Shown: piece after piece, positions 26,809 through 37,378 of the stretch
How positions within the stretch are numbered: the first letter of the stretch is position 1
Layout: the number at the start of each line of letters is the position of its first letter
NCBI RefSeq assembly: GCF_018131075.1
Contig: NZ_JAFCLS010000004.1
Location: forward strand, 186,001-250,000
Direction: 5' to 3'
DNA: 64,000 bases
DNA from: Bradyrhizobium sp. JYMT SZCCT0428
GTDB taxonomy: Bacteria > Pseudomonadota > Alphaproteobacteria > Rhizobiales > Xanthobacteraceae
Notes under the pieces: generated by a model
The model's database searches: none
What the model was told of the DNA's origin: nothing
Seen by the model: only the letters and a program-made list of their open reading frames with translations
Program-made: the position numbers and the translations under genes

Positions 26809-26894
26809 CGTCATTGCGAGCGCAGCGAAGCAATCCATGGCGCGGCATAACGGATAGATGGATTGCTTCGTCGCAAGCGCTCCTCGCAATGACG
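26809..26894. repeat. Palindromic intergenic repeat, family E
   Basis: The arms CGTCATTGCGAGCGCAGCG plus AAGCAATCCAT pair with ATGGATTGCTTCG and CGCTCCTCGCAATGACG. It lies between the nitronate monooxygenase and thiolase-like genes. A half copy is fused to a family D element at 52658-52680. Confidence 0.8.
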
Positions 26895-26938
26895 GGATTG
26901 AGCTACGAACTGATCACCAGAAAGCAAAGCAAGAAGAA

Positions 26939-28447
26939 ATGACATCCCTCCCCGAAGACCGCATTCCCGTCATCGTCGGCGTCGGCGAAATCGTCGACCG
27001 GCCAAAGGACATCGCTGCCGGACTCGAACCGCTGGCGCTGCTGGAACAGGCGCTGAAGCGCGCGGAGGCGGACAGCGGTGCAAAACTGCTCGGCGAACTC
27101 GGCTCGCTCGATGTGGTCAATTTCCTGAGTTGGCGCTACCGCGATCCCGAAAAGCTACTCGCGATGCGGCTCGGCGCCACGCCGGCGCATTGCTATTACG
27201 GCCCGGTCGGCGGCGAGAGCCCGATCCGCTATCTGCATGAAGCGGCAAAACGCATCGCGCGCGGCGAATGCAGCGTGGCCGCGGTGTGCGGCGCCGAGGC
27301 GCAATCGACCGCAACAAAAGCGCAGCGGGCCGGCATCGACCTGCCTTGGACGCCGTTCGCCCATGACGTCGAGGAACCGAAGCGCGGCGCGGCGTTCCAG
27401 AAGCCGATGGCGGTGACGCTCGGCGTGTTCCGCCCCATCACGGTCTATCCGCTGTATGAGTCCGCCACATCGGCGCATTGGGGCCAGACCCCGCGCGAGG
27501 CGCTGGCCGAATCCGGACAGCTGTGGTCGACCTATGCGCGCGTGGCGTCGGAGAATCCCAGTTCATGGCTGAAGAAGAACTTCACGCCGGACGAGATCAC
27601 GACGCCGACGCCGGAAAACCGGCTGATCGCCTGGCCCTACACCAAGCTGATGGTGGCCAACCCGACCGTCAACATGGGCGGCGCGATCCTGATGACGTCG
27701 CTGGCAAAGGCGCGCGCCGCCGGCGTGCCCGAGGATCGGTTGATCTATCCTCTCGGCGGCGCATCTGCTGAAGAACCGCGCGATTATCTGCTGCGCGACC
27801 AGTTCTTCGAGAGCCATCCGCAGAATGCCGTGCTCAACGCCGTGATGGACCTCGTCGAGGGCGACGGCAGGAAATTCGATGCGATCGAATTGTACAGCTG
27901 CTTTCCCTGCGTGCCGAAGATGGCGCGGCGGACGCTGGGCCTCGGCCCCGACGTCAGGCCCACCGTCACCGGCGGCCTCACATTCTTCGGCGCGCCGCTC
28001 AACACCTATATGACGCACGCGGCCTGCGCGATGGTGAGGAAGCTGCGCGAGGGCGGCACGCTTGGCCTGCTCTATGGTCAGGGCGGCTTTGTCACCAAGC
28101 ATCATGGCCTGGTGCTGTCGCGGCAGGCGCCAAAGGAGGCGCTGGCGCAGGACACCAGCGTTCAGGCCGAAGCCGACCGCAGCAAGGGCGCCGTGCCCGA
28201 ATTCGTCACCGAAGCCACCGGCAAGGGCAAGGTCGAGAGCTTTACCGTGATCTATGGCGGCAAGGGCGACGTCGAGCACGGCGTGGTGATGATGCGCACG
28301 GCCGACAATGCGCGCGCCCTGACGCGGGTGCCGGCGAGCGACAGCGCCACGCTGGCGCATCTGCGCAACATGGACCGCACGCCGGTGGGGTCGATCGGCG
28401 AGATCGTCACGGCCGGGGATGGCGTGCTGGAGTGGCGGGTGGGGTGA
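26939..28447 (+). CDS. Thiolase-like protein (TLP1 type) lacking usual catalytic cysteines
   Basis: At 502 residues this is about 110 longer than classical thiolases and looks like the thiolase-like type 1 group with an extra C-terminal domain. The thiolase core is recognisable: IPVIVGVGEIVDRP at the N-terminus, GGESPIRYLHEAAKRIARGE followed by VCGAEAQST, and the end of the core at LLYGQGGFVTKHHG. Where thiolases have the nucleophile CGSG there is GGES, and where they have the second Cys (CxGGG) there is YGQGG. It is probably not a standard acetyl-CoA acetyltransferase. Co-directional with the nitronate monooxygenase. Confidence 0.82.
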   Translation: MTSLPEDRIPVIVGVGEIVDRPKDIAAGLEPLALLEQALKRAEADSGAKLLGELGSLDVVNFLSWRYRDPEKLLAMRLGATPAHCYYGPVGGESPIRYLHEAAKRIARGECSVAAVCGAEAQSTATKAQRAGIDLPWTPFAHDVEEPKRGAAFQKPMAVTLGVFRPITVYPLYESATSAHWGQTPREALAESGQLWSTYARVASENPSSWLKKNFTPDEITTPTPENRLIAWPYTKLMVANPTVNMGGAILMTSLAKARAAGVPEDRLIYPLGGASAEEPRDYLLRDQFFESHPQNAVLNAVMDLVEGDGRKFDAIELYSCFPCVPKMARRTLGLGPDVRPTVTGGLTFFGAPLNTYMTHAACAMVRKLREGGTLGLLYGQGGFVTKHHGLVLSRQAPKEALAQDTSVQAEADRSKGAVPEFVTEATGKGKVESFTVIYGGKGDVEHGVVMMRTADNARALTRVPASDSATLAHLRNMDRTPVGSIGEIVTAGDGVLEWRVG

Positions 28448-28453
28448 CCCTAC

Positions 28454-28583
28454 TCCCTCGCCCCGCTCTTCGCGGGGAGAGGGCTGGGGTGAGGGGCTCT
28501 CTCCGCGAGTGCAGCTTGAAGTGAGACCTGTACCCCCTCACCCGGCGCTACGCGCCGACCTCTCCCCGCAAGCGGGGCGAGGT
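28454..28583. repeat. Palindromic intergenic repeat, family G copy 1
   Basis: The halves TCCCTCGCCCCGCTCTTCGC / GCAAGCGGGGCGAGG and the inner GGGTGAGGGGCTC / CCCCTCACCC form nested stems. A related copy in reverse order lies at 58559-58717. It separates converging genes. Confidence 0.75.
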
Positions 28584-28599
28584 TAAGAAGGCGACCGCC

Positions 28600-29799
28600 C
28601 TACCCCTTCACGTCCTGCTTTTCCGACGCCGTCGTAGGCTTGCCCTTGGCGGCAGCGCCGACGACGCGGACCGGATCGCCGTCGGCGATACCATCGGGCG
28701 GCGCGGTGATGATGCGGTCGTCGGGGGTGACGCCGGAGGCGAGTTCAATCTCCTTGCCGAGATCGCGAGCGATGGTGACGGTCTTGAACAGCACCTTGTC
28801 GTCGGGGCCGACGGTCGCGACCCGCAAACCGTCCTTGTTGAAAATGAGGGCGCTGGAGGGAATATGCAGCGGCACGGCGTCGCGTTCCAGCGGCAGGCGT
28901 ACATTGGCATAGGCGCCGGGCATCAGTTCGCCGCCGGCATTGTCGAGCGCCAGCTGCATGCGCGTCGTCCCCGAGGAGACATCGACCGACTGCGAGGATG
29001 CTTCCACCGTCGCGGCAAACGTCCGGTTCGGATATTCCGGCATCGTCAGCACGGCTTTCGCGCCGATCCTGACGGCGGGAACGTAGCTCTGGGGCACGTT
29101 GACATAGACGCGCAGCTTGGTGATGTCTGACACCACGAACATCGCAGGCCCCGAACCGCCGCCGGCATTGATCAGCGCCCCGACATCGGTCTCGCGCGCG
29201 GTGACCACGCCATCGAAGGGCACGGTGATCTTCTTGTAGCCCGCCAGCGCCTCCAGCCGTTCGACATTGGCGGTGCCGGAATTGACGGCCGCTTTCTTGT
29301 TGGCGAGGTCGGCGGTGCGCTCGTCGATTTCCTGCATCGAGACGAAGTTCGAGGCGAGCAGCGTCCTGCGCCGGTTCAGGGTAGCCTCCGACAGCCGCGC
29401 GCTCGACTGCTGGCTCACGAGGTCGGCACGCGCCTGCAGCAATTGCTGGTCGAGGTCGGGCGCCTCGATCTCCGCGATCACCTGGCCTGCCTTGACCTTG
29501 GCGCCGATATCGGCGCTCCAGCTTTTCAGATAGCCGCTGACGCGCGCGAAGATCGGCGCGCGCGAATAGGCTTCGAGCCGGCCCGGCAGGTCGATGGTGG
29601 GGTTGAGGGCGCGGGCATTGGGGAACGCGACGGCGACGGAGGGAACCGCCTGGTTGTCGGTCCATTCGCGCAGCTTCGCGCCGGATTCCTCGCGCGCCCG
29701 GATGCCGGTGGCGACGATCAGCCCCGCCCCGATCAGCGCCACGACCCCGAATAGGCCCAATTTCCGGCGCGATACCGGCGGGCGTTGTTCAGTGGTCAT
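28600..29799 (-). CDS. RND efflux periplasmic adaptor (HlyD/AcrA type)
   Basis: The 399-residue membrane-fusion protein has one N-terminal anchor helix (LGLFGVVALIGAGLIVATGI), the lipoyl halves RVSGYLKSWSADIGAKVKAGQVIAEIEAPDLDQQL (spread across residues ~85-120) and VPFDGVVTARETDVGALI, a helical hairpin between them, and beta-barrel segments. It bridges the pump to an outer-membrane channel. Its ATG lies 11 bases inside the end of the pump gene and has GGAG upstream, so the two genes are translationally coupled. Confidence 0.9.
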   Translation of the reverse strand: MTTEQRPPVSRRKLGLFGVVALIGAGLIVATGIRAREESGAKLREWTDNQAVPSVAVAFPNARALNPTIDLPGRLEAYSRAPIFARVSGYLKSWSADIGAKVKAGQVIAEIEAPDLDQQLLQARADLVSQQSSARLSEATLNRRRTLLASNFVSMQEIDERTADLANKKAAVNSGTANVERLEALAGYKKITVPFDGVVTARETDVGALINAGGGSGPAMFVVSDITKLRVYVNVPQSYVPAVRIGAKAVLTMPEYPNRTFAATVEASSQSVDVSSGTTRMQLALDNAGGELMPGAYANVRLPLERDAVPLHIPSSALIFNKDGLRVATVGPDDKVLFKTVTIARDLGKEIELASGVTPDDRIITAPPDGIADGDPVRVVGAAAKGKPTTASEKQDVKG

Positions 29800-32700
29800 G
29801 CGGGCTCTCCGATGCGGCGTCGGCAATGACGCCCTGTTTCTTGTGTACCATACTGAACACCACGGGAACAAACATCAGGGTGGCGATGGTGGCAAAGATC
29901 AGGCCGCCGATCACCGCCCGCCCGAGCGGCGCGTTCTGTTCGCCGCCCTCGCCGAGCCCGAGCGCCATCGGGGTCATGCCGATGATCATCGCGAGCGCCG
30001 TCATCAGGACCGGGCGGAAGCGGACGAAGCCGGCTTCCAGCGCCGCCGCGATGGGATCGCCGAGCTCCTCATAACGCTCGCGCGCAAAGCTGATCACCAG
30101 CACGCTGTTGGCGGTAGCCACGCCCATGCACATGATGGCGCCGGTCAGCGCCGGCACCGACAGCGTGGTCTGCGTCGTGAACAGCATCCAGACGATGCCG
30201 GCCAGGGCCGCGGGCAGCGCCGTGATGATCACGAACGGATCGGACCAGGACTGGAAGTTCACCACGATCAGGAAATAGATCAGCACCACGGCGGCGAGCA
30301 GCCCGAACAGCAAGCCCGAGAACGCGCTGTTCATGGTCTGCACCTGGCCGAGCAGCACCACCGAACTTCCTTTTGGCACATCCTTCGCCGTCTCCGCCAT
30401 CGCGGTCCGGACGTCGGCGGCGACCGCGCCGAGGTCGCGGCCCTGCGGCGTCGCGTAGATCTGCACCATCGACTGGATGTCGTATTGCGAGACGACGGCA
30501 CTCGACGTCGAGCGCTTCACGTCCGCGATGCCGCCCAGGATCGGCGCCTGGGTATTGCCTGTCGCGGTGATCGGCAGCCCCTGCAGGGCGCTGAGCGAAT
30601 CCATCTTGTATTGCGGCGTCTGCATCACGATCGAATAGGACACGCCATTGTCGGGGTTGAGGTAGAAGGTCGGCGCGACCTGCGAACTGCCGGCCAGATT
30701 GACCACGAGGCTGTTGGTGACGTCGCGCTCGGTCAGGCCGACATATTGCGCCCGGGTGCGGTCGACATCGATGTTGAAGGTCGGCGCGTTGGGCGATTGC
30801 TGGATGCGCGCATCCGCGATGCCGGGAATGCGGCGGATCTTGCTCAGCAGCTTGTTGGCATAGTCGAAGTTCGCTTTCATGTCCGCGCCGCGGATCTGCA
30901 GGTCGATCGGCGCCGGCGCGCCGAAGTTCAGGATCTGGCTGACGATGTCGGCCGGCAGGAACGAGAAGTTCATGCCGGGGAACAGCCGCGGCAATTGCTC
31001 GCGCAAGATCTGGACGTACTCATCCGTCGGCCGGTGGCCTTCCCTGAGCTTGATCTGGATGTCGCCGTCGGCCGGTCCGATCACGCCGGTATTGTTGTAG
31101 GTCATGTTGATGCCGGAGATCGGCATGCCGATATTGTCGGTGAGCGTTTCGATCTCGCCGGGCGGAATGATCTTGCGGATCGCCTTCTGTACGTCGGCGA
31201 GCTGGTTGGCGGTCTCCTCGACGCGGGTGCCGACCTGGGTGCGGACATGCATCAGGATGTTGCCGGCATCGACCGCCGGAAAGAAGTTGCGGCCGAGATA
31301 CGGCACCAGCAGGAACGACAGCGCGACCACGGCAAGAAAGCCGGTGACGAACAGCGGCCGCCGTCCCAGCGCCATCGACAACAGATCGTGATAGCCAGCG
31401 CGAATCCGCTCGAACCGCGCCTCGAAGGCGCGCTGGAAGCGCACCAGCGGATTACGCGTCGGCGGCGGCCCGCCCTCATGATGGACATGCGGCTGGAGCA
31501 GGTATTTCGCCATCGTCGGCACCAGCGTGCGCGACAGCAGGAACGACCAGATCATCGCGAACATCACGGCTTCGGCCATCGGCACGAACAGAAAGCGCGC
31601 GACGCCCTGCAGGAAGAACATCGGCACGAACACGATGCAGATGCACAACAGCGACACGAAGGCCGGCGTCACAATCTGGTTGGCGCCATCCAGGATCGAT
31701 TGCTCGACCGGCTTGCCCTGCTCCAGATGGTAGTTGATGTTCTCGATGGTCACGGTGGCATCGTCGACGAGGATGCCGACCGCCAGCGCCAGCCCTCCAA
31801 GCGTCATGATGTTGAGCGTCTCCCCGATCGCCGACAAACAGATGATGGCGCCCAGCACCGACAGCGGGATCGAGACGGCGATGATGACGGTCGAGCGCCA
31901 GCTGCCGAGAAACAACAGGATCATGACGCTGGTCAGCAGCGCGGCGATGACGCCTTCAACGGCAACGCCCTCGATGGCGCCGCGCACGAACACCGACTGG
32001 TCGCCGATGAAGCCGATCTTCAGCGTGTCGGGCAGCGAATCCTTGACCTCGATCACCTTCTGCTTGATGCCAGCGATGATATCGAGCGTCGAGGTCGCAC
32101 CCGCCTTCAGCACCATCATCAGGACCGAGCGGTTGCCGTCGACGTGCACGATGTTGGTCTGCGGCGGATTGCCGTCGCGCACGGATGCGACGTCGCGGAC
32201 ATAGACCATCGCGCCGTTCACCGCCTTGATCGGCAGGTCGCCGAGCTCTTCCATTCGAAGCGGCGAGTTGTTGAGCTGGATGGTGTATTCGAACTGGCCG
32301 ATCTTCTGGGTGCCGACCGGCGTGATCAGGTTCTGCGCAGCGAGCGCGTTGGCGACGTCCTGCCCGGACAGGCCGCGGGCCTGCAGCGCGGCCGGATTGA
32401 GGTCGATCTGCACCTGACGCTGCTTGCCGCCGAACGGATAGGGAATCGCCGCGCCGGGCACGGTGACGAGCGGGGTACGCAACTGGTTGATGCCGATATC
32501 GGCGAGGTTTTGTTCGGTCAGCCCTTCGCCGGACAGCGCCACCTGGATGATCGGAACGGTGGAGGCGCTGTAATTGAGGATCAGCGGCGGGGTCGCGCCG
32601 GGCGGCAATTGCCTGATCATCGTCTGCGAGATCGCCGTTACCTGGGCGTTGGCGGTGCGGATGTCGACGCCCGGCTGGAAGAAGATCTTGACGATCCCGA

Positions 32701-32968
32701 TGCCAGTGTAGGAATTGGCAACGATGTGCTCGATGTCGTTGACGGTCGTGGTCAGCGCGCGCTGAAACGGCGTGATGATACGTCCCGACATCTGGTCCGG
32801 CGGCAGGCCGGTATAGTTCCAGACCACGCCGATGACGGGGATGCGGATGTCCGGGAAGATGTCGGTCGGCGTGCGCAGCGCGGCCAATGGTCCGATGATC
32901 AGCAGCAGCAGCGCGAGCACGACGAAAGTATAGGGCCGGCTCAACGCAATACGGACCAGTGCAATCAT
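29789..32968 (-). CDS. RND efflux pump inner-membrane permease (AcrB-like)
   Basis: The 1059-residue transporter starts MIALVRIALSRPYTFVVLALLLL and shows PTDIFPDIRIPVIGVVW, the helix-4 relay LVDDATVTIENINYHLEQG, and the C-terminal GIVWMLFTTQTTLSVPALTGAIMCMGVATANSV region, split between helices 10 and 11. These fit drug/hydrophobe (HAE/uncharacterised) RND pumps rather than the metal branch. It is the first gene of a two-gene operon with the adaptor. No outer-membrane factor gene is adjacent. Confidence 0.92.
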   Translation of the reverse strand: MIALVRIALSRPYTFVVLALLLLIIGPLAALRTPTDIFPDIRIPVIGVVWNYTGLPPDQMSGRIITPFQRALTTTVNDIEHIVANSYTGIGIVKIFFQPGVDIRTANAQVTAISQTMIRQLPPGATPPLILNYSASTVPIIQVALSGEGLTEQNLADIGINQLRTPLVTVPGAAIPYPFGGKQRQVQIDLNPAALQARGLSGQDVANALAAQNLITPVGTQKIGQFEYTIQLNNSPLRMEELGDLPIKAVNGAMVYVRDVASVRDGNPPQTNIVHVDGNRSVLMMVLKAGATSTLDIIAGIKQKVIEVKDSLPDTLKIGFIGDQSVFVRGAIEGVAVEGVIAALLTSVMILLFLGSWRSTVIIAVSIPLSVLGAIICLSAIGETLNIMTLGGLALAVGILVDDATVTIENINYHLEQGKPVEQSILDGANQIVTPAFVSLLCICIVFVPMFFLQGVARFLFVPMAEAVMFAMIWSFLLSRTLVPTMAKYLLQPHVHHEGGPPPTRNPLVRFQRAFEARFERIRAGYHDLLSMALGRRPLFVTGFLAVVALSFLLVPYLGRNFFPAVDAGNILMHVRTQVGTRVEETANQLADVQKAIRKIIPPGEIETLTDNIGMPISGINMTYNNTGVIGPADGDIQIKLREGHRPTDEYVQILREQLPRLFPGMNFSFLPADIVSQILNFGAPAPIDLQIRGADMKANFDYANKLLSKIRRIPGIADARIQQSPNAPTFNIDVDRTRAQYVGLTERDVTNSLVVNLAGSSQVAPTFYLNPDNGVSYSIVMQTPQYKMDSLSALQGLPITATGNTQAPILGGIADVKRSTSSAVVSQYDIQSMVQIYATPQGRDLGAVAADVRTAMAETAKDVPKGSSVVLLGQVQTMNSAFSGLLFGLLAAVVLIYFLIVVNFQSWSDPFVIITALPAALAGIVWMLFTTQTTLSVPALTGAIMCMGVATANSVLVISFARERYEELGDPIAAALEAGFVRFRPVLMTALAMIIGMTPMALGLGEGGEQNAPLGRAVIGGLIFATIATLMFVPVVFSMVHKKQGVIADAASESPHDH

Positions 32969-33208
32969 CTAGGAGGCAATCCCGAGGCTGAATGGCTGAG
33001 AACCGGCATCCAAAAAAGGCCAGTTCAACCGCGCTGATTTAGCCGAACCGGGGCCAAATAGCCAACGCGGGCAGCGCAGCCGTCCTTCACTTCCTTGGCA
33101 TAGCTGCTGGCCCCGGCTCGGGCCGGGCAGCACGGCGACCCGCCGCATGGCGGGGGAGGCAGGGTAGAAGTACGGAGCCCACCGTTCCGCAAACGCGGGC
33201 GACCAAAT

Positions 33209-33243
33209 GCAAAAAGCCCGGCCCCTTCAGGAGGCCGGGCTTT
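33209..33243 (-). terminator. Rho-independent terminator after chemoreceptor 1
   Basis: On the minus strand an 11-bp stem AAAGCCCGGCC/GGCCGGGCTTT with a 9-base loop is followed by a T-run (TTTTT). It begins 22 bp after the chemoreceptor stop. The remaining ~240 bp up to the RND start hold no recognisable gene. Confidence 0.85.
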
Positions 33244-33265
33244 CATATTGTCATCCCGTTATGGA

Positions 33266-35296
33266 TCAGGCCGCGCGCACCGAGTCGAGGAACTTGCCGA
33301 CCTCTTGCTTGAGGCGGTTGCTGTCGCCCGACAGCGATTGCGCGGCGGAGAGAACCTGCGTGGAGGCGGAGCCGGTCTCGGAGGCGCCGCGCTGCACGTC
33401 GGTGATGTTGGAGGACACCTGCTGGGTGCCGTGGGCGGCCTGCTGCACGTTGCGGGAGATTTCCTGCGTCGCAGCACCCTGCTCTTCCACGGCCGCGGCA
33501 ATGGTCGAGGAGATCTCCGACAGCTTTTCGATGGTGCCGCTGATTTCCTTGATCGCGTTCACGGAGTCCTGGGTCGCCGCCTGGATGCCGGTGATCTGCT
33601 GGCCGATCTCGCCGGTGGCCTTGGAGGTCTGCTCGGCCAGCGCCTTCACTTCCGACGCCACGACCGCGAAGCCACGGCCGGCATCGCCGGCGCGCGCCGC
33701 TTCGATGGTGGCGTTGAGCGCCAGGAGATTGGTCTGCTCGGCGATGGTGTTGATCAGTTCGACGACGTCGCCGATCCGGCTCGCCGCTTTCGACAATTGG
33801 CTGACGCGGTCGTTGGTGGTGCGGGCCTGGTCGACGGCCGCGGTGGCCATCCGCGCCGATTCCTGGACCTGACGGCTGATCTCGTTGACCGAGGAGGACA
33901 ACTCTTCGGTCGCTGATGCCACCGACTGCACGTTGGTGGAGGCTTCCTCGGAAGCCGCGGCCACCATCGTGGTCAGTTCCTGGGCGCGCTCGGCGTTCGA
34001 CGTCAGCGTGCCGGCGGAGGCTTCCAGTTCGCTCGAGGCCGACGACACGGTCTCGACGATCTCGCCGACCGCCGTCTCGAATGTATCGGCGAGCTTGATC
34101 ATGTCGTCCTTGCGCTGCCGGGCGGCGATCTGGTCCTGCTTGATCTTGGCCTCGGCTTCGTCGCGGGCCTTCTGCTCGGCATTCTCTCTGATGATTGTGA
34201 CCGTCTTGGCGAGGTCGCCGATTTCGTCGCCGCGCCTGGCGCCGGGAATCACGACGTCGAGGTTGCCGCCGGCCATCTCACCCAGCGCACCGTTCAGGCG
34301 CATCATCGGACGGGAGATCCCAAGGAAGGAAAACACCATCGATGCGAACAGCGCGATGATCACCACGATGCCCATCGCGAGGCTGACCTTGCTGGCCTGA
34401 TCGGTCTCCGCGGCAGCTTCTTCCTTCGATGTGGCGTAGTTCTTTCTCGATGCATCGACCAGGCTATCCATCAGCGTGCCCGCCTCCTGGGCAAATTTGA
34501 CGGTGCGGTTGGCGACAATGTCCGCCTTCAATTCCTCGAGCTTGACCGCTTCGTCATTGGCGGCCAGGAAGCGCTTGACGATCGAATCCAGCGAGCTGAC
34601 CACCACCAGCAAATCGCGGTCGTCGGCCTCGCCCCGCAACAGGTTGAAATTGTTCTTGAGCGCGGCCTGGGTCTTCGCGATCTGGGCGATCAGGCTGACA
34701 TCGCCGGTGGCACCCAGCCGCCACACCATGGCCCGCAGCGAGTTGACCTTGGCGTCGGCCATATGCAGCAGCTTTTCGATTTCGAGCTTGTTGTCGAGTT
34801 TGGCCATTGCGGGTGACGCCAATTGGGTCTCGATCGCCTTGGTCCATTCAGCCGAAATCGCCGAGCGCTTGTCGATCACCGCGAGGAGATTGAGCTGCGT
34901 CTTCGCCAGTTCATCGACGCCGGTCGTGTAGGAAGTCATCAGCGACTTGATTTTCTCCAGGCGCTGCTTGATGTCCGGTATCGTCGCAATCGCCTGCGCA
35001 TCATCCAAAGCCTTGGATTCGGCGGCCTTGAATCGATTGAGGTCCGCTGCGTTCCTTTCGACGTCGGCGGCCTTTGTCGCCAGGCGGATGTTGCGCGCGG
35101 CAAGTTCGATCTGCCGTCCGTTCAGGTTAGCTGATATCGCGGCGTCGATGACCCGCTGCGAGCGATCGGCGCGGCTGTTTGCCGCCTCAATCGCCTGTTC
35201 CGACATCATCTGGTTGGCCACCATGCCACCCGCCAGCAATATGCCGACCGCGCCAGCCAGGCCCAGCTTATATCCGATGCGATTGAGCTTGATCAT
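33266..35296 (-). CDS. Methyl-accepting chemotaxis protein 1 (helical periplasmic sensor)
   Basis: The 676-residue transducer has helix 1 at about residues 10-27, a ~275-residue all-helical periplasmic domain, helix 2 at about 303-326, a HAMP domain from 327 ([20 protein letters not shown]), and the cytoplasmic signalling domain. The hairpin tip is [25 protein letters not shown] split by the turn. The start [13 protein letters not shown] at 35296 gives a normal N-terminus. Its last ~260 residues are almost identical to those of the next receptor. A terminator follows. The ligand is unknown. Confidence 0.93.
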   Translation of the reverse strand: MIKLNRIGYKLGLAGAVGILLAGGMVANQMMSEQAIEAANSRADRSQRVIDAAISANLNGRQIELAARNIRLATKAADVERNAADLNRFKAAESKALDDAQAIATIPDIKQRLEKIKSLMTSYTTGVDELAKTQLNLLAVIDKRSAISAEWTKAIETQLASPAMAKLDNKLEIEKLLHMADAKVNSLRAMVWRLGATGDVSLIAQIAKTQAALKNNFNLLRGEADDRDLLVVVSSLDSIVKRFLAANDEAVKLEELKADIVANRTVKFAQEAGTLMDSLVDASRKNYATSKEEAAAETDQASKVSLAMGIVVIIALFASMVFSFLGISRPMMRLNGALGEMAGGNLDVVIPGARRGDEIGDLAKTVTIIRENAEQKARDEAEAKIKQDQIAARQRKDDMIKLADTFETAVGEIVETVSSASSELEASAGTLTSNAERAQELTTMVAAASEEASTNVQSVASATEELSSSVNEISRQVQESARMATAAVDQARTTNDRVSQLSKAASRIGDVVELINTIAEQTNLLALNATIEAARAGDAGRGFAVVASEVKALAEQTSKATGEIGQQITGIQAATQDSVNAIKEISGTIEKLSEISSTIAAAVEEQGAATQEISRNVQQAAHGTQQVSSNITDVQRGASETGSASTQVLSAAQSLSGDSNRLKQEVGKFLDSVRAA

Positions 35297-35468
35297 TGTC
35301 AGCGAACCCAAATTTCCCCAAAACGCGCAGTCGGCGATGGCAAAGCGGGAACCACCGAACAGTGCGCGCGCCGTAAAGATGGTGCTCTTGTAAACAAGAC
35401 TGGTTAATTTTAGCTCAGTAGAGGCTACCGAGTAGCCCAACCGGATTTCGCTGCAGGGTTGCAGAACG

Positions 35469-35500
35469 CAAAAGCCCGGCCCCCTTGGGAGCCGGGCGCT
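35469..35500 (-). terminator. Rho-independent terminator after chemoreceptor 2
   Basis: On the minus strand AGCGCCCGGC pairs with GCCGGGCTTT around a CTCCCAAGGGG loop, followed by TTTT. It starts about 20 bp after the chemoreceptor stop and closely resembles the terminator of the neighbouring receptor, as expected if the duplication included it. Confidence 0.75.
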
Positions 35501-35521
35501 TCGCCGGTGATCGGCCGGGTG

Positions 35522-37201
35522 TCAGGCTGCCCGGACCGAATCCAGGAACTTGCCGACTTCGAGCTTCAGGCGGTTGCTGTCGCCGGACAGCGACTGCGCC
35601 GCCGACAGCACCTGCGAGGAGGCCGAGCCGGTCTCGCTCGCGCCGCGCTGGACGTCGGTGATGTTGGCCGAGACCTGCTGGGTGCCTTGCGCCGCCTGCT
35701 GCACGTTGCGGGAGATTTCCTGCGTCGCGGCACCCTGCTCTTCCACCGCGGCGGCGATGGTCGACGAAATCTCCGACAGCCGCTCGATGGTGCCGCTGAT
35801 TTCCTGGATTGCGGTGACCGACTCCTGGGTCGCGGCCTGGATGCCCGATATCTGCTGGCCGATCTCGCCGGTGGCTTTCGCGGTCTGCTCGGCCAGCGCC
35901 TTCACTTCCGACGCCACGAGGGCGAAGCCCCGGCCGGCTTCGCCGGCGCGCGCCGCTTCGATGGTGGCATTGAGCGCCAGCAAGTTGGTCTGGCCCGCGA
36001 TGGTGCTGATGAGTTCGACGACGTCGCCGATCCGGCTCGCCGCCTTCGACAATTCGCTGACCCGGTCGTTGGTGACGCGGGCCTGGCCGACGGCGTCGGT
36101 CGCCATGCGCGCCGACTCCTGCACCTGACGGCTGATCTCGTTGACCGACGACGACAGTTCTTCGGTCGCCGACGCCACCGACTGCACGTTGGTGGAAGCT
36201 TCCTCGGAAGCCGCCGCCACCGCTGTCGTCAACGACTGCGAACGTTCGGCGGTCGCCGACAGCGTGCCGGCTGAGGCTTCGAGCTGCGTCGAAGCTGACG
36301 ACACCGTCTGGACGATCTCGCCGATGACAGATTCGAAATTGCGGGTGATGCCGTCGACCCGGCGGCCGCGCTCGATCTTGGCTTCGGCGTCAAGCGCCGC
36401 GGCCTCGTCGGCGGCCTTCTTCGCGATCAGCGCCTGCTTGAACACCTGCAAGGTGTCTGCCATGGCACCGATCTCGGTCTTCTCGCCCTGATGCGGAACC
36501 TGCGCGCTGAGGTCGCCTTTGCCCAGCGCCTGCATCGGGGTGACGATGGAAGCGATGCCGCTCGAGACGTCGCGAACCAGATAGATGCTGACGGCAATGC
36601 CGACGATGACGGCGGCACCGAGGATCAGCGAGAGCATCATGAAGGCGGACGCGTAGCTGTCAGCCGCTTCCTGGGCCGCCTTGTCAGCGCCGGCGTTGTT
36701 GAGGTCAATGTCCTTGCGCAGGACGGCGTCGGCCTCGAGCCCGATCTTGTTGACGGTCTTCGAGTTCAATTCATGCGCCTCTGCTGGAAATTTGCCGGCG
36801 GCTGCGCGCGACAGCGCCATCACTTCCTGCGTAAGTCCCAGAGATCGGACCATTCCTTTGTACAGCGCACGCTCCTCCGGAGAGGTAATCAGAGGCTCGT
36901 AGAGGGCACGGATCTTGGTGTTGCTCTCGACCACGCTCGCCAAGGTCTTTTCCTGCGCCAACTTTCCTTCCAGCGCTCCGACCAGCATGTGCTCGCGGAT
37001 CACGTTGCGGTAGGTGATGACGCCGGCGCGCAGGTCACCCAGTACGCGGACGCTCGGCATCCAGCTGGTCGCGATGTCGACGGTGCTGGCGTTGATGGCC
37101 CGCATGTTGCGGACCGCCAGCAGGCCCATGCCCGTCATCGCGACCAGCAGGAAGGCGACGACAGTAATGATTTTGGCGCGGATCGAGTACTTGGCAAGCA
37201 T
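35522..37201 (-). CDS. Methyl-accepting chemotaxis protein 2 (four-helix sensor)
   Basis: The 559-residue transducer begins [19 protein letters not shown] (helix 1 at about 9-30), has a ~150-residue periplasmic four-helix-bundle-like domain ([24 protein letters not shown]), helix 2 near residues 185-208, HAMP ([17 protein letters not shown]) and the signalling domain with the same tip as its neighbour. The sensor domain differs fully from that of receptor 1 in length and sequence, so the pair shares output but not input. Confidence 0.93.
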   Translation of the reverse strand: MLAKYSIRAKIITVVAFLLVAMTGMGLLAVRNMRAINASTVDIATSWMPSVRVLGDLRAGVITYRNVIREHMLVGALEGKLAQEKTLASVVESNTKIRALYEPLITSPEERALYKGMVRSLGLTQEVMALSRAAAGKFPAEAHELNSKTVNKIGLEADAVLRKDIDLNNAGADKAAQEAADSYASAFMMLSLILGAAVIVGIAVSIYLVRDVSSGIASIVTPMQALGKGDLSAQVPHQGEKTEIGAMADTLQVFKQALIAKKAADEAAALDAEAKIERGRRVDGITRNFESVIGEIVQTVSSASTQLEASAGTLSATAERSQSLTTAVAAASEEASTNVQSVASATEELSSSVNEISRQVQESARMATDAVGQARVTNDRVSELSKAASRIGDVVELISTIAGQTNLLALNATIEAARAGEAGRGFALVASEVKALAEQTAKATGEIGQQISGIQAATQESVTAIQEISGTIERLSEISSTIAAAVEEQGAATQEISRNVQQAAQGTQQVSANITDVQRGASETGSASSQVLSAAQSLSGDSNRLKLEVGKFLDSVRAA

Positions 37202-37322
37202 GGGTTAGAATCTCTTGGTTTTGGACGCGCGGAAGACGCGCCGGTTGCGACGGGCGGGTTAAGTCGATGCCCTTCACACCCAGCAGAATCTTATTCGTTC
37301 TCAGGTTGTGTTAATTTGGCGC

Positions 37323-37338
37323 ACCGTAAAAATACGGT
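37323..37338. promoter_or_regulatory. Palindrome upstream of chemoreceptor 2
   Basis: ACCGTA-AAAA-TACGGT is a perfect 6-bp inverted repeat in the 177-bp gap between otnK and the chemoreceptor. It lies about 120 bp before the chemoreceptor start and 40 bp after the otnK stop. It could be an operator or a weak terminator without T-run. Confidence 0.35.
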
Positions 37339-37378
37339 ACGCTACAGAAGTCTCTGAGAAATGAATGGCGTAGGACGA

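Noticed and set aside
29594..33037. Open frame of 1147 codons on the plus strand across the RND operon
   Set aside because: It is the antisense shadow of the RND pump and adaptor. The translation is rich in Arg, His, Asp and Gln without motifs, and the opposite strand codes for clear RND proteins.
35423..35437. GGCTAC-CGA-GTAGCC inverted repeat as a regulatory site
   Set aside because: It is short, lies between a terminator and the next promoter, and may arise by chance; kept out of the feature list.
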